DNA of 61,089 nt, taken from the NCBI GenBank assembly GCA_944391465.1, contig CALXTS010000008.1, positions 1 through 61,089 of the forward strand. Reading direction: 5' to 3'. This document shows, in pieces, positions 53,724-61,089 of this stretch (position 1 is its first letter; every line of letters starts with the position of its first letter). The notes under the pieces are model-generated. The model was not told the DNA's origin and did not search any database. It saw only the letters and a list, made by a program, of their open reading frames with translations. This DNA comes from an uncultured Alphaproteobacteria bacterium. GTDB lineage: Bacteria > Pseudomonadota > Alphaproteobacteria > RF32 > CAG-239. The position numbers and the translations under genes were made by a program.

Positions 53724-53851
53724 TCTGAAACATCGACCAATTTTAGCCTTAATTATAATAAGATTTATTAAGATAAACACCAATACTACGGAACATTTTC
53801 ATATGTCTCACTTAGCCTTTATCCTTTCTTAAACTCGGAGTTTTATAAAAC

Positions 53852-53886
53852 AAAAAACAGCTCAAGCACAAAGCCGAGCTGTTTTT
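53852..53886 (-). terminator. Terminator of the unknown gene at 53905-54915
   Basis: On the minus strand AAAAACAGCTC and GAGCTGTTTTT (11 bp, 12-nt loop) continue into T residues, 18 bp after the stop. Confidence 0.85.
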
Positions 53887-53904
53887 AGAATCTTACAATC
53901 TAGA

Positions 53905-54915
53905 TTAATAGAGCGTAAAACCACGCTCCGTCCATTCATCTAGAACTTGTTGGATGAACAAGCGTCCGAGGTCGTCTTTTACCTCCGGCTCCAGCAACTT
54001 ATGCCGATTCTGCACCTGATTTCCTTCGCCGTCTTTTCCAAGAATTTCCATCTGTCTCTGAGCTTTCAGACGAACAATATCTTCATCAGAAAAACCTAAA
54101 TCAGCCAGATTATTTGGATACAAATAAAAAACATACCCCTTTGAGGCGTATATCTTTATCTGACGCCGGATTTCCTTTTCTTGCTCCACTAATTTTTGCG
54201 GAGCAGCCATTCGTTTAAGTCCCCATTCTGAACGATTTAATGAATGGTACAAACAAGCCAGAATCAAATCGACGAAATACCCGTCAAAATGCTCATAAAC
54301 AAACAGCCTCTTATCTTCAGAAAGGATGGGAGCCTCATGAATATACAGCTCGTATTCCGGCAATAAGAATGCCAAATCCTGCGTCATTCTCAACGTATAT
54401 CCGGCCTCAGAAAAGACTGCCACACGTGGACGCCCCATGTTGGACAACACCGGAGAACTTCGAACTTTTTCCCGAATTTCAAAAGCGTTTGTCTCACCTG
54501 TTTTACTAAATGGACGAGAATAATTTCGCTTCAGCCAATTATGGTCCGCTCCAAGATCTTTACCCAACATATAATAGGCATCGGCCTCCGAACCGCCAAA
54601 ATAACGAACAGTTTTGCTTGGAACAAACTGTCCCTTGTTAGGGGATAGTCCCACCAAAAGAGCCTCCGGCCAGTAGCCGTATTTGTTATAATGTATCTTG
54701 CCAAACTCCAAAAACTGCTGCATTGGATGAGCATATCCACCCAAAATAGCCATTGCATCAACTTTAGGAATATTGCTTAGAGTAAAACTGCAAATCGGTT
54801 GCATTGAGCCATTATGCAGATTAACTCCCATAACCGGAGCCTTATCCATTTTATACGTACCCAACTCTTGCAAGAGCAAGATTTCTTGCTTTTCTAATTT
54901 TTTTAACTTTTTCAT
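53905..54915 (-). CDS. Unrecognised cytoplasmic protein
   Basis: Protein of 336 aa, not confidently assigned. Two blocks recall the DUF218/YdcF fold: DAMAILGGYAHPMQQFLEF with WPEALLVGLSPNKG, and RPRVAVFSEAGYTLRMTQDLAFLLPEYEL. Between them is a charged region (RYFGGSEADAYYMLGKDLGAD). The C-terminal third is helical (KLVEQEKEIRRQIKIYASKG, FIQQVLDEWTERGF). No signal peptide or membrane helix is visible, unlike YdcF. The gene is monocistronic and G+C-richer than its flanks by eye. Confidence 0.6.
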   Translation of the reverse strand: MKKLKKLEKQEILLLQELGTYKMDKAPVMGVNLHNGSMQPICSFTLSNIPKVDAMAILGGYAHPMQQFLEFGKIHYNKYGYWPEALLVGLSPNKGQFVPSKTVRYFGGSEADAYYMLGKDLGADHNWLKRNYSRPFSKTGETNAFEIREKVRSSPVLSNMGRPRVAVFSEAGYTLRMTQDLAFLLPEYELYIHEAPILSEDKRLFVYEHFDGYFVDLILACLYHSLNRSEWGLKRMAAPQKLVEQEKEIRRQIKIYASKGYVFYLYPNNLADLGFSDEDIVRLKAQRQMEILGKDGEGNQVQNRHKLLEPEVKDDLGRLFIQQVLDEWTERGFTLY

Positions 54916-55034
54916 TTTTTATTTTTTTAAAGGTAAATACTAAAAGCAAAAATCATAAAGAAGCATCACGCTAGATTCATTTCATAATAATTTCTGCCTA
55001 ATTAATTGTATTGCCAGAATATAGCACCATATCT

Positions 55035-55070
55035 CACAAGTTTCAAGACAAAATTAGACGTAAACTTGTG
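55035..55070. repeat. Inverted repeat in the 54916-55158 divergent intergenic region
   Basis: CACAAGTTT (55035-55043) and AAACTTGTG (55062-55070) are perfect 9-bp arms separated by 18 bp. They lie between two divergent unknown genes, about 90 bp before the start at 55159, and could be an operator. The rest of the gap is AT-rich spacer with no other signal seen. Confidence 0.5.
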
Positions 55071-55158
55071 ATAATTTAAAGAAATTACTGGACTCAGCTT
55101 CAATTTTAAAGTAAAATAGACATATAATTAATAATAAAAATAAAAAAGGAGAACTTAA

Positions 55159-55689
55159 ATGGAGAGAAATCCTCAAACAGTCTTTTCACTGACTCCGGAA
55201 GAAGCCAGCCTTATTACCAAACGCCACTTATACTTTAACGGAGATACCAAAGAAAGCGAATTTGCAGCACTTCCGGGAAACCTGCAAAGAGCCATTAATC
55301 GAGAAGCCGAATTTCACGTAAAAGCATTAGCTCAAACAGAAGGTTTTCACGAAATTTTAAAAGAAAATGACTTTGCTAAAGCCCAAGAATTCCACAATGC
55401 ACTATGTGAATATTTCGCTCATATTGGCAATCAGGAAGAAAAACTCAATCCGTTTAATCCCAATAATAAATTTAAAAGATTAGCCGAAGCCGATGCAAAA
55501 GCAATCTATAACAACAACACCGAATTTTCGGAAAAAACTCCGGAAACATTCGATAAAGCAACTCGTCGAGCCAAGCATTATAATCATGAAATTGCCAAAC
55601 GCCATGAACAAGGGCGCCAGACAAATCAATCAGAGTTTTTTAATAATCTGATGTCTCACCTCAAAAATTTTGGAAAAAGCAATTCATAA
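55159..55689 (+). CDS. Unrecognised hydrophilic protein
   Basis: Protein of 176 aa, not recognised. It is charged and helical (TPEEASLITKRHLYFNGD, RAINREAEFHVKALAQTEGF, FDKATRRAKHYNHEIAKRH), with Asn-rich spacers, no Cys outside LCEYF, and no signal peptide. AAAGGAGAA precedes the ATG by a good distance. It ends at a strong terminator and is probably monocistronic. Function unknown. Confidence 0.65.
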   Translation: MERNPQTVFSLTPEEASLITKRHLYFNGDTKESEFAALPGNLQRAINREAEFHVKALAQTEGFHEILKENDFAKAQEFHNALCEYFAHIGNQEEKLNPFNPNNKFKRLAEADAKAIYNNNTEFSEKTPETFDKATRRAKHYNHEIAKRHEQGRQTNQSEFFNNLMSHLKNFGKSNS

Positions 55690-55698
55690 CAGCGTAAA

Positions 55699-55740
55699 AA
55701 TAAAGCGGGAATTTGAAAATTCCCGCTTTATTCATTTTTT
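55699..55740 (+). terminator. Bidirectional intrinsic terminator
   Basis: TAAAGCGGGAATT / AATTCCCGCTTTA (13 bp) with a 4-nt loop and TTTTTT, between convergent genes. Confidence 0.92.
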
Positions 55741-55745
55741 TAAGA

Positions 55746-56159
55746 CTACAAACAAATCCGATACCTTGCCAATGTCGCAGATATCAAGCTGTAGTAATGC
55801 AATTCTTCCGCATTAAGATTCCTCTTTTGATTTAATTGGCGATAATGCTCACACAATAAATCAATATCTTCTTCGCCATGGCAATCCAAAATACCCAAAT
55901 GCTTACCTTCCAACGGAGGTGTAAAATTTCGGACGAGCCCTTGAGGAATATACTTTTCTGAAAATTGTTCCTCTTGCGCGTTTTCAACATCAGGACTCAA
56001 AATTTCATCATCGTCTATGGCCGATAACATAACATCCGAAACTTTTTTAAACAAAAAGATTTTTAGTAATATTGCCAATACAAAAACAGCAATTAATATC
56101 CAAAACAAAGGATTCTCAATCATTGTTTGGAAATTCAATAGAATAGTCAAATGTTTCAT
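55746..56159 (-). CDS. Single-pass membrane protein of unknown function
   Basis: Protein of 137 aa. One membrane helix near the N-terminus (PLFWILIAVFVLAILLKIFLF), an acidic linker (DDDEILSPDVENAQEEQF) and a C-terminal domain with LGILDCHGEEDIDLLCEHY and HYYSLISATLARYRIC. The start is uncertain: the second Met (56123) is equally plausible, and neither has a clear Shine-Dalgarno. Layout (helix, acidic linker, small helical domain) resembles the membrane protein at 48679-49194. Function unknown. Confidence 0.6.
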   Translation of the reverse strand: MKHLTILLNFQTMIENPLFWILIAVFVLAILLKIFLFKKVSDVMLSAIDDDEILSPDVENAQEEQFSEKYIPQGLVRNFTPPLEGKHLGILDCHGEEDIDLLCEHYRQLNQKRNLNAEELHYYSLISATLARYRICL

Positions 56160-56247
56160 GATAAAAAAATTAATAATGTTATAAAAATTTTCAGTAGAAT
56201 ATTGGGCATTATAAAAATTTTTTTTAACTTGTAAAGTATCTTACCAT

Positions 56248-56280
56248 AAAAAAGCTCCGAACCATATCGATTCGGAGCTT
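56248..56280 (-). terminator. Terminator of pepA
   Basis: On the minus strand AAGCTCCGAA and TTCGGAGCTT (10 bp, 9-nt loop) are followed by TTTTTATGG, 20 bp past the pepA stop. Confidence 0.9.
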
Positions 56281-56299
56281 CAAATAAAACATTTATTGC

Positions 56300-57760
56300 T
56301 TACAAAGTACGCAAATATTTATTAAGAACTCTTACGCCAAAAGCTGTTGCACCTTTCGGGCACAAAGGAGTTCCTTTTTCCTCTTTGTCAACACCGGCAA
56401 TATCCAAATGCGACCAGGCACAATCTTTTTTAACAAAACGCCCAAGAAAACAAGCGGCAGTACTTCCACCGGCATTCGCACCACCGATATTCTTCATATC
56501 GGCGATATCAGAATCAATCATTTTATTATATGCATCATTCATAGGCAAACGCCACAATTTCTCGCCGGTTTGCTCTCCCGCTTTTATTAAAGCATCTGCC
56601 ATTTTATCATCATTTGAAAAGATACCGGCATATTCACTGCCTAAGGCCCGCATTGTAGCGCCGGTTAATGTCGCAACATCAATCAAACGAGAAACACCGA
56701 AGTTTTCTTGAACATACCACAAACAATCACCCAAAACCAAACGCCCTTCTGCGTCGGTATTCAAAATTTCGACTGTCTGTCCCGACATAGATGAAACGAT
56801 ATCCCCCGGTCGAGTAGCAGTTCCGGAAGGCATATTTTCAACCAATCCGACAATTCCGATAACATTCAACGGAGCTTTCTGTAAAGCTAACGCTTTCAAA
56901 CTGGAAACCACCACGGCAGCTCCTGTCATATCCCCTTTCATATCCCACATTCCGTTTGCGGGTTTAATAGAGATACCACCGGAATCAAAAGTTACGCCTT
57001 TTCCGACCAAACCACAATCCCAACCGTCAAAATCAGGATTACCATGCCACTTAATAATCGCGACTCTCGGTTCTTTTGAAGATCCTTGAGCAACCGAAAG
57101 CAACATATTAAATTCTTTTTCTTCCAACTCTTTCTGACCGAGAATTTCAACATCCAAATCCAAATATTCCAAACGTTTAATATCATCGGCAAAAACTTCG
57201 GGAGTCAAATAATTTGAAGGTTCATTACATAAGTCCCGCGCATATCGGACAGCATTGCTGAGCGCAGCAAAATCCTTAAAATTATCACTAACATCAGCCG
57301 GATTTCTAACCTTAAAAATCACCTGCTCCAAGCTCGGATATTCTTCTTGTTTCTTTTTGGTAAAATATTTATCAAAGCGATAAGAACCAATCATCAAACC
57401 AAAAGCTATATTATGAGCAATTTCCTCCAAAGATAGTTTGCAACCTTTAATTTCCTCCACATAATAGCAAGCAACGCAATCCTTAAAAAGTTTCTTAACC
57501 AAAGCCCCGCCCAAATTTTGCAAAGCAAGAGCATCTGGTTTTTCACCTAATCCGGCAACAATGATTTTTCCGCTTGAGCCGAATACTTCGACAAAACTCC
57601 CTTTTTTACCATAAAAACCAGCTTGAGCCACTGCTTTTTTAACCAATTTAAGCTCCTCTGCAGTAAGAGCTTCTGAGGTCAACTTTGCATTCTCTGACAC
57701 ACCTATAATTTTCACAGCTTTGGGGCCAATTTTTCCGTCACTAAAAACAATCTCAAGCAT
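56300..57760 (-). CDS. pepA: Leucyl aminopeptidase (M17)
   Basis: Protein of 486 aa from MLEIVFSDGK (ATG at 57760, AAAGGA upstream); an upstream in-frame Met is not needed. The N-terminal domain is variable. The catalytic M17 domain has VGKGVTFDSGGISIKP, MKGDMTGAAVV and the hallmark NTDAEGRLVLGD with its two-metal ligands, and the C-terminal HLDIAGVDKEEKGTPLCPKGATA. It removes N-terminal residues from cytoplasmic peptides; some PepA proteins also bind DNA. Monocistronic. Confidence 0.96.
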   Translation of the reverse strand: MLEIVFSDGKIGPKAVKIIGVSENAKLTSEALTAEELKLVKKAVAQAGFYGKKGSFVEVFGSSGKIIVAGLGEKPDALALQNLGGALVKKLFKDCVACYYVEEIKGCKLSLEEIAHNIAFGLMIGSYRFDKYFTKKKQEEYPSLEQVIFKVRNPADVSDNFKDFAALSNAVRYARDLCNEPSNYLTPEVFADDIKRLEYLDLDVEILGQKELEEKEFNMLLSVAQGSSKEPRVAIIKWHGNPDFDGWDCGLVGKGVTFDSGGISIKPANGMWDMKGDMTGAAVVVSSLKALALQKAPLNVIGIVGLVENMPSGTATRPGDIVSSMSGQTVEILNTDAEGRLVLGDCLWYVQENFGVSRLIDVATLTGATMRALGSEYAGIFSNDDKMADALIKAGEQTGEKLWRLPMNDAYNKMIDSDIADMKNIGGANAGGSTAACFLGRFVKKDCAWSHLDIAGVDKEEKGTPLCPKGATAFGVRVLNKYLRTL

Positions 57761-57939
57761 TTGAATATCCTTTTTATTTCTACATAACCGCATTTAATAT
57801 ACTCTTTATTTTTCAAAATGACATAAATTTTATTATACTTCTCCACAAAACAATCTTATCCCCCGATTTATTTTAAGTATCGACAAGTGCATTTCGTCCG
57901 TTTAACATAAAACGCAGTAATAAAAGCGAGGAAAACCTA

Positions 57940-59034
57940 ATGCCTAAATCACAAGACATTATCTCGCCGCACCGAAAATCAAGTTGCAAACTATCTCTTG
58001 AAGAACGGATGCGCTATGAACGCTGGATTGTATCAACAATCCGTAACAAATTGAATGCGCTGTGCAACGCCCAACTCAAATCAACTTCTGAAAAAAATAG
58101 CGGGAAAAAAGTTTCCAGAACAAGTGATAAAAGTATAAAAATCCTAACAGATGAACTAACGCTGCTCTTGAAATCCGTCGGGCAAAAGCCAAAGGTTCGT
58201 TCGGCCAAAAACATTCAAGCCAGCCGAGAAGAAAAACTGATGGTTCGTTTTGATGGTGACGGCTGGCTTTTCCCGATAAAACAAGCGGAAGAACTATCTC
58301 CGCGCTATAATGCAGCCATATCCCAACACGCACTTGATTTTCACACATACCATTCCTCCTCCTATCAACCCCCGCAACTTCCACTACCGCAAAGCTATGA
58401 TTTATGCCAAATACCGATTTGGCAGGAAAGCATGCAAAAATTTGCCAACTACCAAAAAACAATACCTATTATTCAGCAACATCTTTCTAAAATAAATTTT
58501 CCGCACGAACACCTTCACGAACTTAATTTTTACGACTTGATGCACATCATCTGCGAAAACGTCAAACAAACAAAAAAACTTCCTTTTGAGCCCAGAGGCT
58601 ACAGCAATACCCGAATGTTTGCAGCCTGTTACGGAAATCAATTCAGAAGAATCATGGGAATTTTGGACTACACCACCGAATATATTGAAAATGGTTTAGA
58701 ATTAATGAAGCAAGGAGCTCTCCCTGATATTTTTAACCGACACCATATAACTAACGTTCAGGATTGCAAAGAATTCAACGATATATCAAAAACTAATGAT
58801 TTTTCTAATTTTTCAATCATCAAAATAGACCCGATACATAATGGACTGCACCGTCCTTTGGATTTTGAAATAAACCCTTCTATCGTCTTTATGGCTGGAT
58901 ACGACCCTTTATTACAAATTTTCCGAGATCCTGAAGTTGAACAAAACTACTTAAGCAAACAATCAGAACAAAACAATCAAAATCAACAGCAAAACAAAAT
59001 AATTACAGAGAAACTTAATGCAAGAACTTATTAA
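57940..59034 (+). CDS. Putative HNH-like nuclease, candidate toxin
   Basis: Protein of 364 aa. The N-terminal 130 residues are basic and helical (RYERWIVSTIRNKLNAL, KSIKILTDELTLLLKSVGQK) with VRFDGDGWLFPIKQAEE. The C-terminal third contains ALPDIFNRHHI (His268-His269), then SNFSIIK (Asn290) and DPIHNGLHRP (His300, His304), the H...N...H spacing of a beta-beta-alpha metal (HNH) nuclease. No signal peptide or known delivery domain is present. It overlaps the following SUKH-like gene by 17 bp, the usual arrangement of a nuclease toxin with its immunity protein. The HNH call is by eye. The C-terminal tail is Gln/Asn-rich. Confidence 0.5.
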   Translation: MPKSQDIISPHRKSSCKLSLEERMRYERWIVSTIRNKLNALCNAQLKSTSEKNSGKKVSRTSDKSIKILTDELTLLLKSVGQKPKVRSAKNIQASREEKLMVRFDGDGWLFPIKQAEELSPRYNAAISQHALDFHTYHSSSYQPPQLPLPQSYDLCQIPIWQESMQKFANYQKTIPIIQQHLSKINFPHEHLHELNFYDLMHIICENVKQTKKLPFEPRGYSNTRMFAACYGNQFRRIMGILDYTTEYIENGLELMKQGALPDIFNRHHITNVQDCKEFNDISKTNDFSNFSIIKIDPIHNGLHRPLDFEINPSIVFMAGYDPLLQIFRDPEVEQNYLSKQSEQNNQNQQQNKIITEKLNARTY

Positions 59035-59440
59035 CAATCTGCTCAAAACAAACATACAAACATCTCAAGGACTAAACACGGCAGAACTCATAAACTACCA
59101 AAAAACATTATATGAAAAAAATTTGCCCCATATTCCGAAAGAATATATTGAACTTTTGCACCATTTTAACGGTATTGTTTATAATGGCGCATACCTCTTT
59201 GGAATAAATCCGCTCGGAGATTTTTTTCTGGACATTTTAAAAGAAAATACCTTGTTTCCGCCAACATCAGAAAACATGTTATTTCTGGGTTATAATGAGT
59301 ATGATTTTTTAAATTGGAATCAGCAAGAACAAACCTATCAAATAATTGACAAAGAAGACCAAGAAGTGCTACATAGTTATCCTGATATTACATCGGCAAT
59401 AAACTGTCTTTTAAGGATAAACTATGAGTGGAATATATAA
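59018..59440 (+). CDS. SUKH/YrhA-like immunity-type protein
   Basis: Protein of 140 aa. It follows the SUKH (SMI1/KNR4/YrhA) pattern: LPHIPKEYIELLHHFNGI, YNGAYLFGINPLG, ENMLFLGYNEYDFLNW, YQIIDKEDQEVLHSYPDI and a C-terminal helix. SUKH proteins are the commonest immunity proteins of bacterial polymorphic nuclease toxins. The 17-bp overlap with the HNH-like gene upstream implies translational coupling and a cognate pair. It overlaps the start of the TsaC gene by another 17 bp. Toxin neutralisation is inferred from family and context. Confidence 0.7.
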   Translation: MQELINNLLKTNIQTSQGLNTAELINYQKTLYEKNLPHIPKEYIELLHHFNGIVYNGAYLFGINPLGDFFLDILKENTLFPPTSENMLFLGYNEYDFLNWNQQEQTYQIIDKEDQEVLHSYPDITSAINCLLRINYEWNI

Positions 59441-60377
59441 ATATACGGCAGAAAATATCAAACAAGCGGCGGAAATTATAAAAAACGGCGGTCTTGTTGC
59501 TTTCCCGACAGACACTGTTTATGGTTTAGGAGCTAATGTTTATAATCCGCAAGCTGTTGCAAATATTTTCGCAGCTAAAGGACGTCCGTCTTTTGACCCT
59601 CTGATTTCACACATTGCCGATATTGATTTTTTACCCGAATATGCCATAACCGATGAACGCGTTATGACCTTGGCCAAAAAATTCTGGCCTGGACCTTTAA
59701 CATTTGTTCTGAAAAGAAAAGAGCAAAATTCATCATTAGATTTGGTTTGCTCCGGACTTCCCAATATTGCGGTTCGAATGCCAAACCATCCTGTAGCATT
59801 GGATTTAATCCGCCAATCCGGCGTTCCGATAGCTGCGCCGTCTGCCAATCGTTTTAAGTGTATTTCACCAACCACGGCAGAACACGTTGAATCCGGGCTT
59901 GGTAACAAAGTCGATATGATTTTAGATGGAGGCCCTTGCACAATCGGTGTGGAAACAACCATTATTGACCTAACCACACCTCAAATTGTCATGCTGAGAG
60001 CCGGAGGCCTTAGCAAAGAAATTCTGGAAGATTTCACCGGAGAAAAAATATACATTTCTCACGGAGATCCAGACAAACCGAGTGCTCCCGGACAGCTACT
60101 CAAACATTATGCACCATCAATGCCCATGCGTATTAATGTTGAAGAAGATGATGTACGCCCAGATGAATTTTTCATCGGTTTTGGACAAGTAAAAAAAGCT
60201 CATTTAAATCTCAGCCCCTCAGGAAATTTAAATGAAGCCGCCGCAAACTTATTTGCTTTTATGCGAGAAGGTGAAAAACATACTGAATATAAAGGAATAG
60301 CCATGTCTCCTATTCCGATGGAGGGATTAGGCTTGGCAATTAATGATCGTATTCGTCGAGCCTCTTACCAAGAATAG
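59424..60377 (+). CDS. tsaC: L-threonylcarbamoyladenylate synthase (Sua5-type)
   Basis: Protein of 317 aa. YrdC domain: IIKNGGLVAFPTDTVYGLGA, IFAAKGRPSFDPLISHIAD, IAVRMPNHPVALDLI, GVPIAAPSANRFKCISPT and ILDGGPCTIGVETTIIDL. The C-terminal Sua5 extension follows APGQLLKHYAPSMPMRI. It makes threonylcarbamoyl-AMP for the universal t6A37 modification of ANN-decoding tRNAs. Its start overlaps the SUKH-like gene, an odd partner for an essential tRNA-modification enzyme. Confidence 0.95.
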   Translation: MSGIYKYTAENIKQAAEIIKNGGLVAFPTDTVYGLGANVYNPQAVANIFAAKGRPSFDPLISHIADIDFLPEYAITDERVMTLAKKFWPGPLTFVLKRKEQNSSLDLVCSGLPNIAVRMPNHPVALDLIRQSGVPIAAPSANRFKCISPTTAEHVESGLGNKVDMILDGGPCTIGVETTIIDLTTPQIVMLRAGGLSKEILEDFTGEKIYISHGDPDKPSAPGQLLKHYAPSMPMRINVEEDDVRPDEFFIGFGQVKKAHLNLSPSGNLNEAAANLFAFMREGEKHTEYKGIAMSPIPMEGLGLAINDRIRRASYQE

Positions 60378-60491
60378 CTTTGTTTTTTAACATTTTTTTA
60401 ACAAAAAATCTCCTGCTCACATAGAGAATTTATGGTAATTTCTTTTTAGATTAAAAGAAATTATTAACAAATTAACAAAAAAAATAAAACA

Positions 60492-60650
60492 ATGAAAGAT
60501 TTAATTCTTAACGCAACAATTGTTGTGGGGAGCATCGTTTTTTTAGCAATGGTTATAGCTCCAGGCATTGCATATATTGCAAACGCATTTTCAGAACTTT
60601 TTAATGATTTGCGAAAAGCCTTTATCTTCTTTTCAGAAGGTCACCGCTAA
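60492..60650 (+). CDS. Small single-pass membrane ORF (52 aa)
   Basis: ATG at 60492, stop at 60648-60650. MKDLILNATIVVGSIVFLAM continues VIAPGIAYIANAF, a clear hydrophobic helix, followed by a charged end (ELFNDLRKAFIFFSEGHR). No strong Shine-Dalgarno is seen, but the A-rich run before ATG may suffice. A hairpin terminator follows within 25 bp, supporting a real transcript. Function unknown. Confidence 0.5.
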   Translation: MKDLILNATIVVGSIVFLAMVIAPGIAYIANAFSELFNDLRKAFIFFSEGHR

Positions 60651-60672
60651 AAAGTCTGTAAAGTAAAAAAAT

Positions 60673-60729
60673 ATAAAGTCCATAGAAATTGGTGCCTCAA
60701 CCACCTTTTTCTTTGGGCTTTATTTTTTG
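60673..60729 (+). terminator. Long imperfect-hairpin terminator
   Basis: ATAAAGTCCATAGAAA...GGTG pairs with CCACC...TTTCTTTGGGCTTTAT (a stem broken by small internal loops), followed by TTTTTTG. Confidence 0.75.
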
Positions 60730-60757
60730 TTCAAATCGTTATCCTTACCTAAATTTA

Positions 60758-61089
60758 TTCAAATCTCTATCCTCGCCTAAACCATAAAAAAACCGCCCTT
60801 TCAGGCGGATTTCTTATGGGGCGAATGATGGATGGGCTCCGCCACCCTTGTTTTCTCATGCTCCGCATGACCGGCATACTCTCGTCTGCCTGAAAACGGC
60901 GGGTCAAACTCACTTCCTCGTGAGTTCAAATCTCTATCTTCGCCTAAACCATAAAAAAAACCGCCCTTTCAGGCGGATTTCTTATGGGGCGAATGATGGA
61001 TGGGCTCCGCCGCCCTTGTTTTCTCATGCTCCGCATGACCGGCATACTCTCGTCTGCCTGAAAACGGCGGGTCAAACTCACTTCCTCGT
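60758..61089. repeat. Tandem direct repeat of about 167 bp, running off the window
   Basis: Two copies (60758-60924 and 60925-61089, the second cut by the window end) are almost identical, differing by a few bases including A7 versus A8. Each holds a CCGCC...GGCGG hairpin with an A/T run (terminator-like on the minus strand), the palindrome CATGC-TCC-GCATG, a hairpin CTCAC/GTGAG and TTCAAATCTCTATCTTCGCCT. That last element looks like a tRNA T-loop plus acceptor end, and GGGCGAA (60819-60825) is complementary to TTCGCCT (60939-60945). A third, diverged copy of the 3' motif lies at 60730-60750. No ORF is convincing. Confidence 0.75.

Noticed and set aside
60819..60946. A functional tRNA gene inside the terminal repeat
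   Set aside because: Acceptor-like ends pair, but no D arm or anticodon arm is convincing, length is about 128 nt and the T stem is poor.
1..61089. CRISPR array, insertion sequences or prophage
   Set aside because: No regularly spaced repeats, transposase, integrase or phage structural genes were found by reading both strands.

Overview
The window reads as chromosomal DNA of an AT-rich, flagellated, anaerobic or microaerophilic alphaproteobacterium, probably an uncultured host-associated lineage. The evidence is a GcrA cell-cycle regulator (an alphaproteobacterial family), the flgF-flgG-flgA-flgH order, the rpoZ-rsh-acpS-lepB-rnc-era block with a single bifunctional RelA/SpoT protein, and a full-length pyruvate:ferredoxin oxidoreductase (nifJ), which points to oxygen-poor metabolism. 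Genes are tightly packed, with good Shine-Dalgarno sites and many intrinsic terminators between convergent units. No CRISPR array, insertion sequence or intact prophage was seen.

Layout. 1-4.5 kb: the 3' end of a Cys-rich surface-type protein, then a minus-strand TPR / MoxR AAA+ / DUF58 / TPR cluster. 4.6-6.9 kb: UvrD/PcrA helicase. 7-10.9 kb: a PIG-L deacetylase and GT32 glycosyltransferase pair, a gene remnant, and an AIDA-like autotransporter. 11-20 kb: small metabolic and stress genes (a frameshifted NUDIX hydrolase, a CxxC lipoprotein, a tandem-ArsR regulator, tRNA-Met, an esterase, a BOF protein, a nitroreductase, an ion transporter, a divergent MsrA) and nagA-nagB. 20-27 kb: pheT-pheS, rplT-rpmI, a decayed gene, lolD-lolC. 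27-31 kb: flagellar operon flgFGAH followed by a tandem FlaF-like gene. 31.4-35.1 kb: an accessory stretch with a compositionally distinct zinc-ribbon/DHH pair, a long non-coding region and a KH-domain protein. 35.2-41.4 kb: era, rnc, lepB, acpS, DUF2062, rsh, rpoZ. 41.5-46.5 kb: two exported proteins, gcrA, motA-motB. 46.5-49.8 kb: phosphatase, tRNA-Gly, DMT transporter, three unknown genes. 50-53.7 kb: nifJ with a foldable leader. 53.9-61 kb: unknown genes, pepA, a putative HNH nuclease overlapping a SUKH-type immunity protein, Sua5/TsaC, a small membrane ORF, and a tandem repeat running off the end of the window.

Second-look points. (a) Between flgH and the FlaF-like gene lie three perfect inverted repeats. 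Their minus-strand loops read CUCCCC or UCCCC, complementary to the GGGGAG Shine-Dalgarno boxes of flgF, flgG, flgH and other local genes; this could be an anti-Shine-Dalgarno RNA or, on the other strand, a protein-sponge RNA. (b) A putative HNH nuclease overlaps a SUKH/YrhA-like gene, the architecture of a toxin-immunity pair. (c) The palindrome TGTCTAGACA overlaps the -35 box of the KH-domain gene and recurs once near 49.9 kb. (d) The nifJ leader can fold into nested helices that begin at the predicted transcript 5' end. All function calls come from reading motifs by eye, without database searches.
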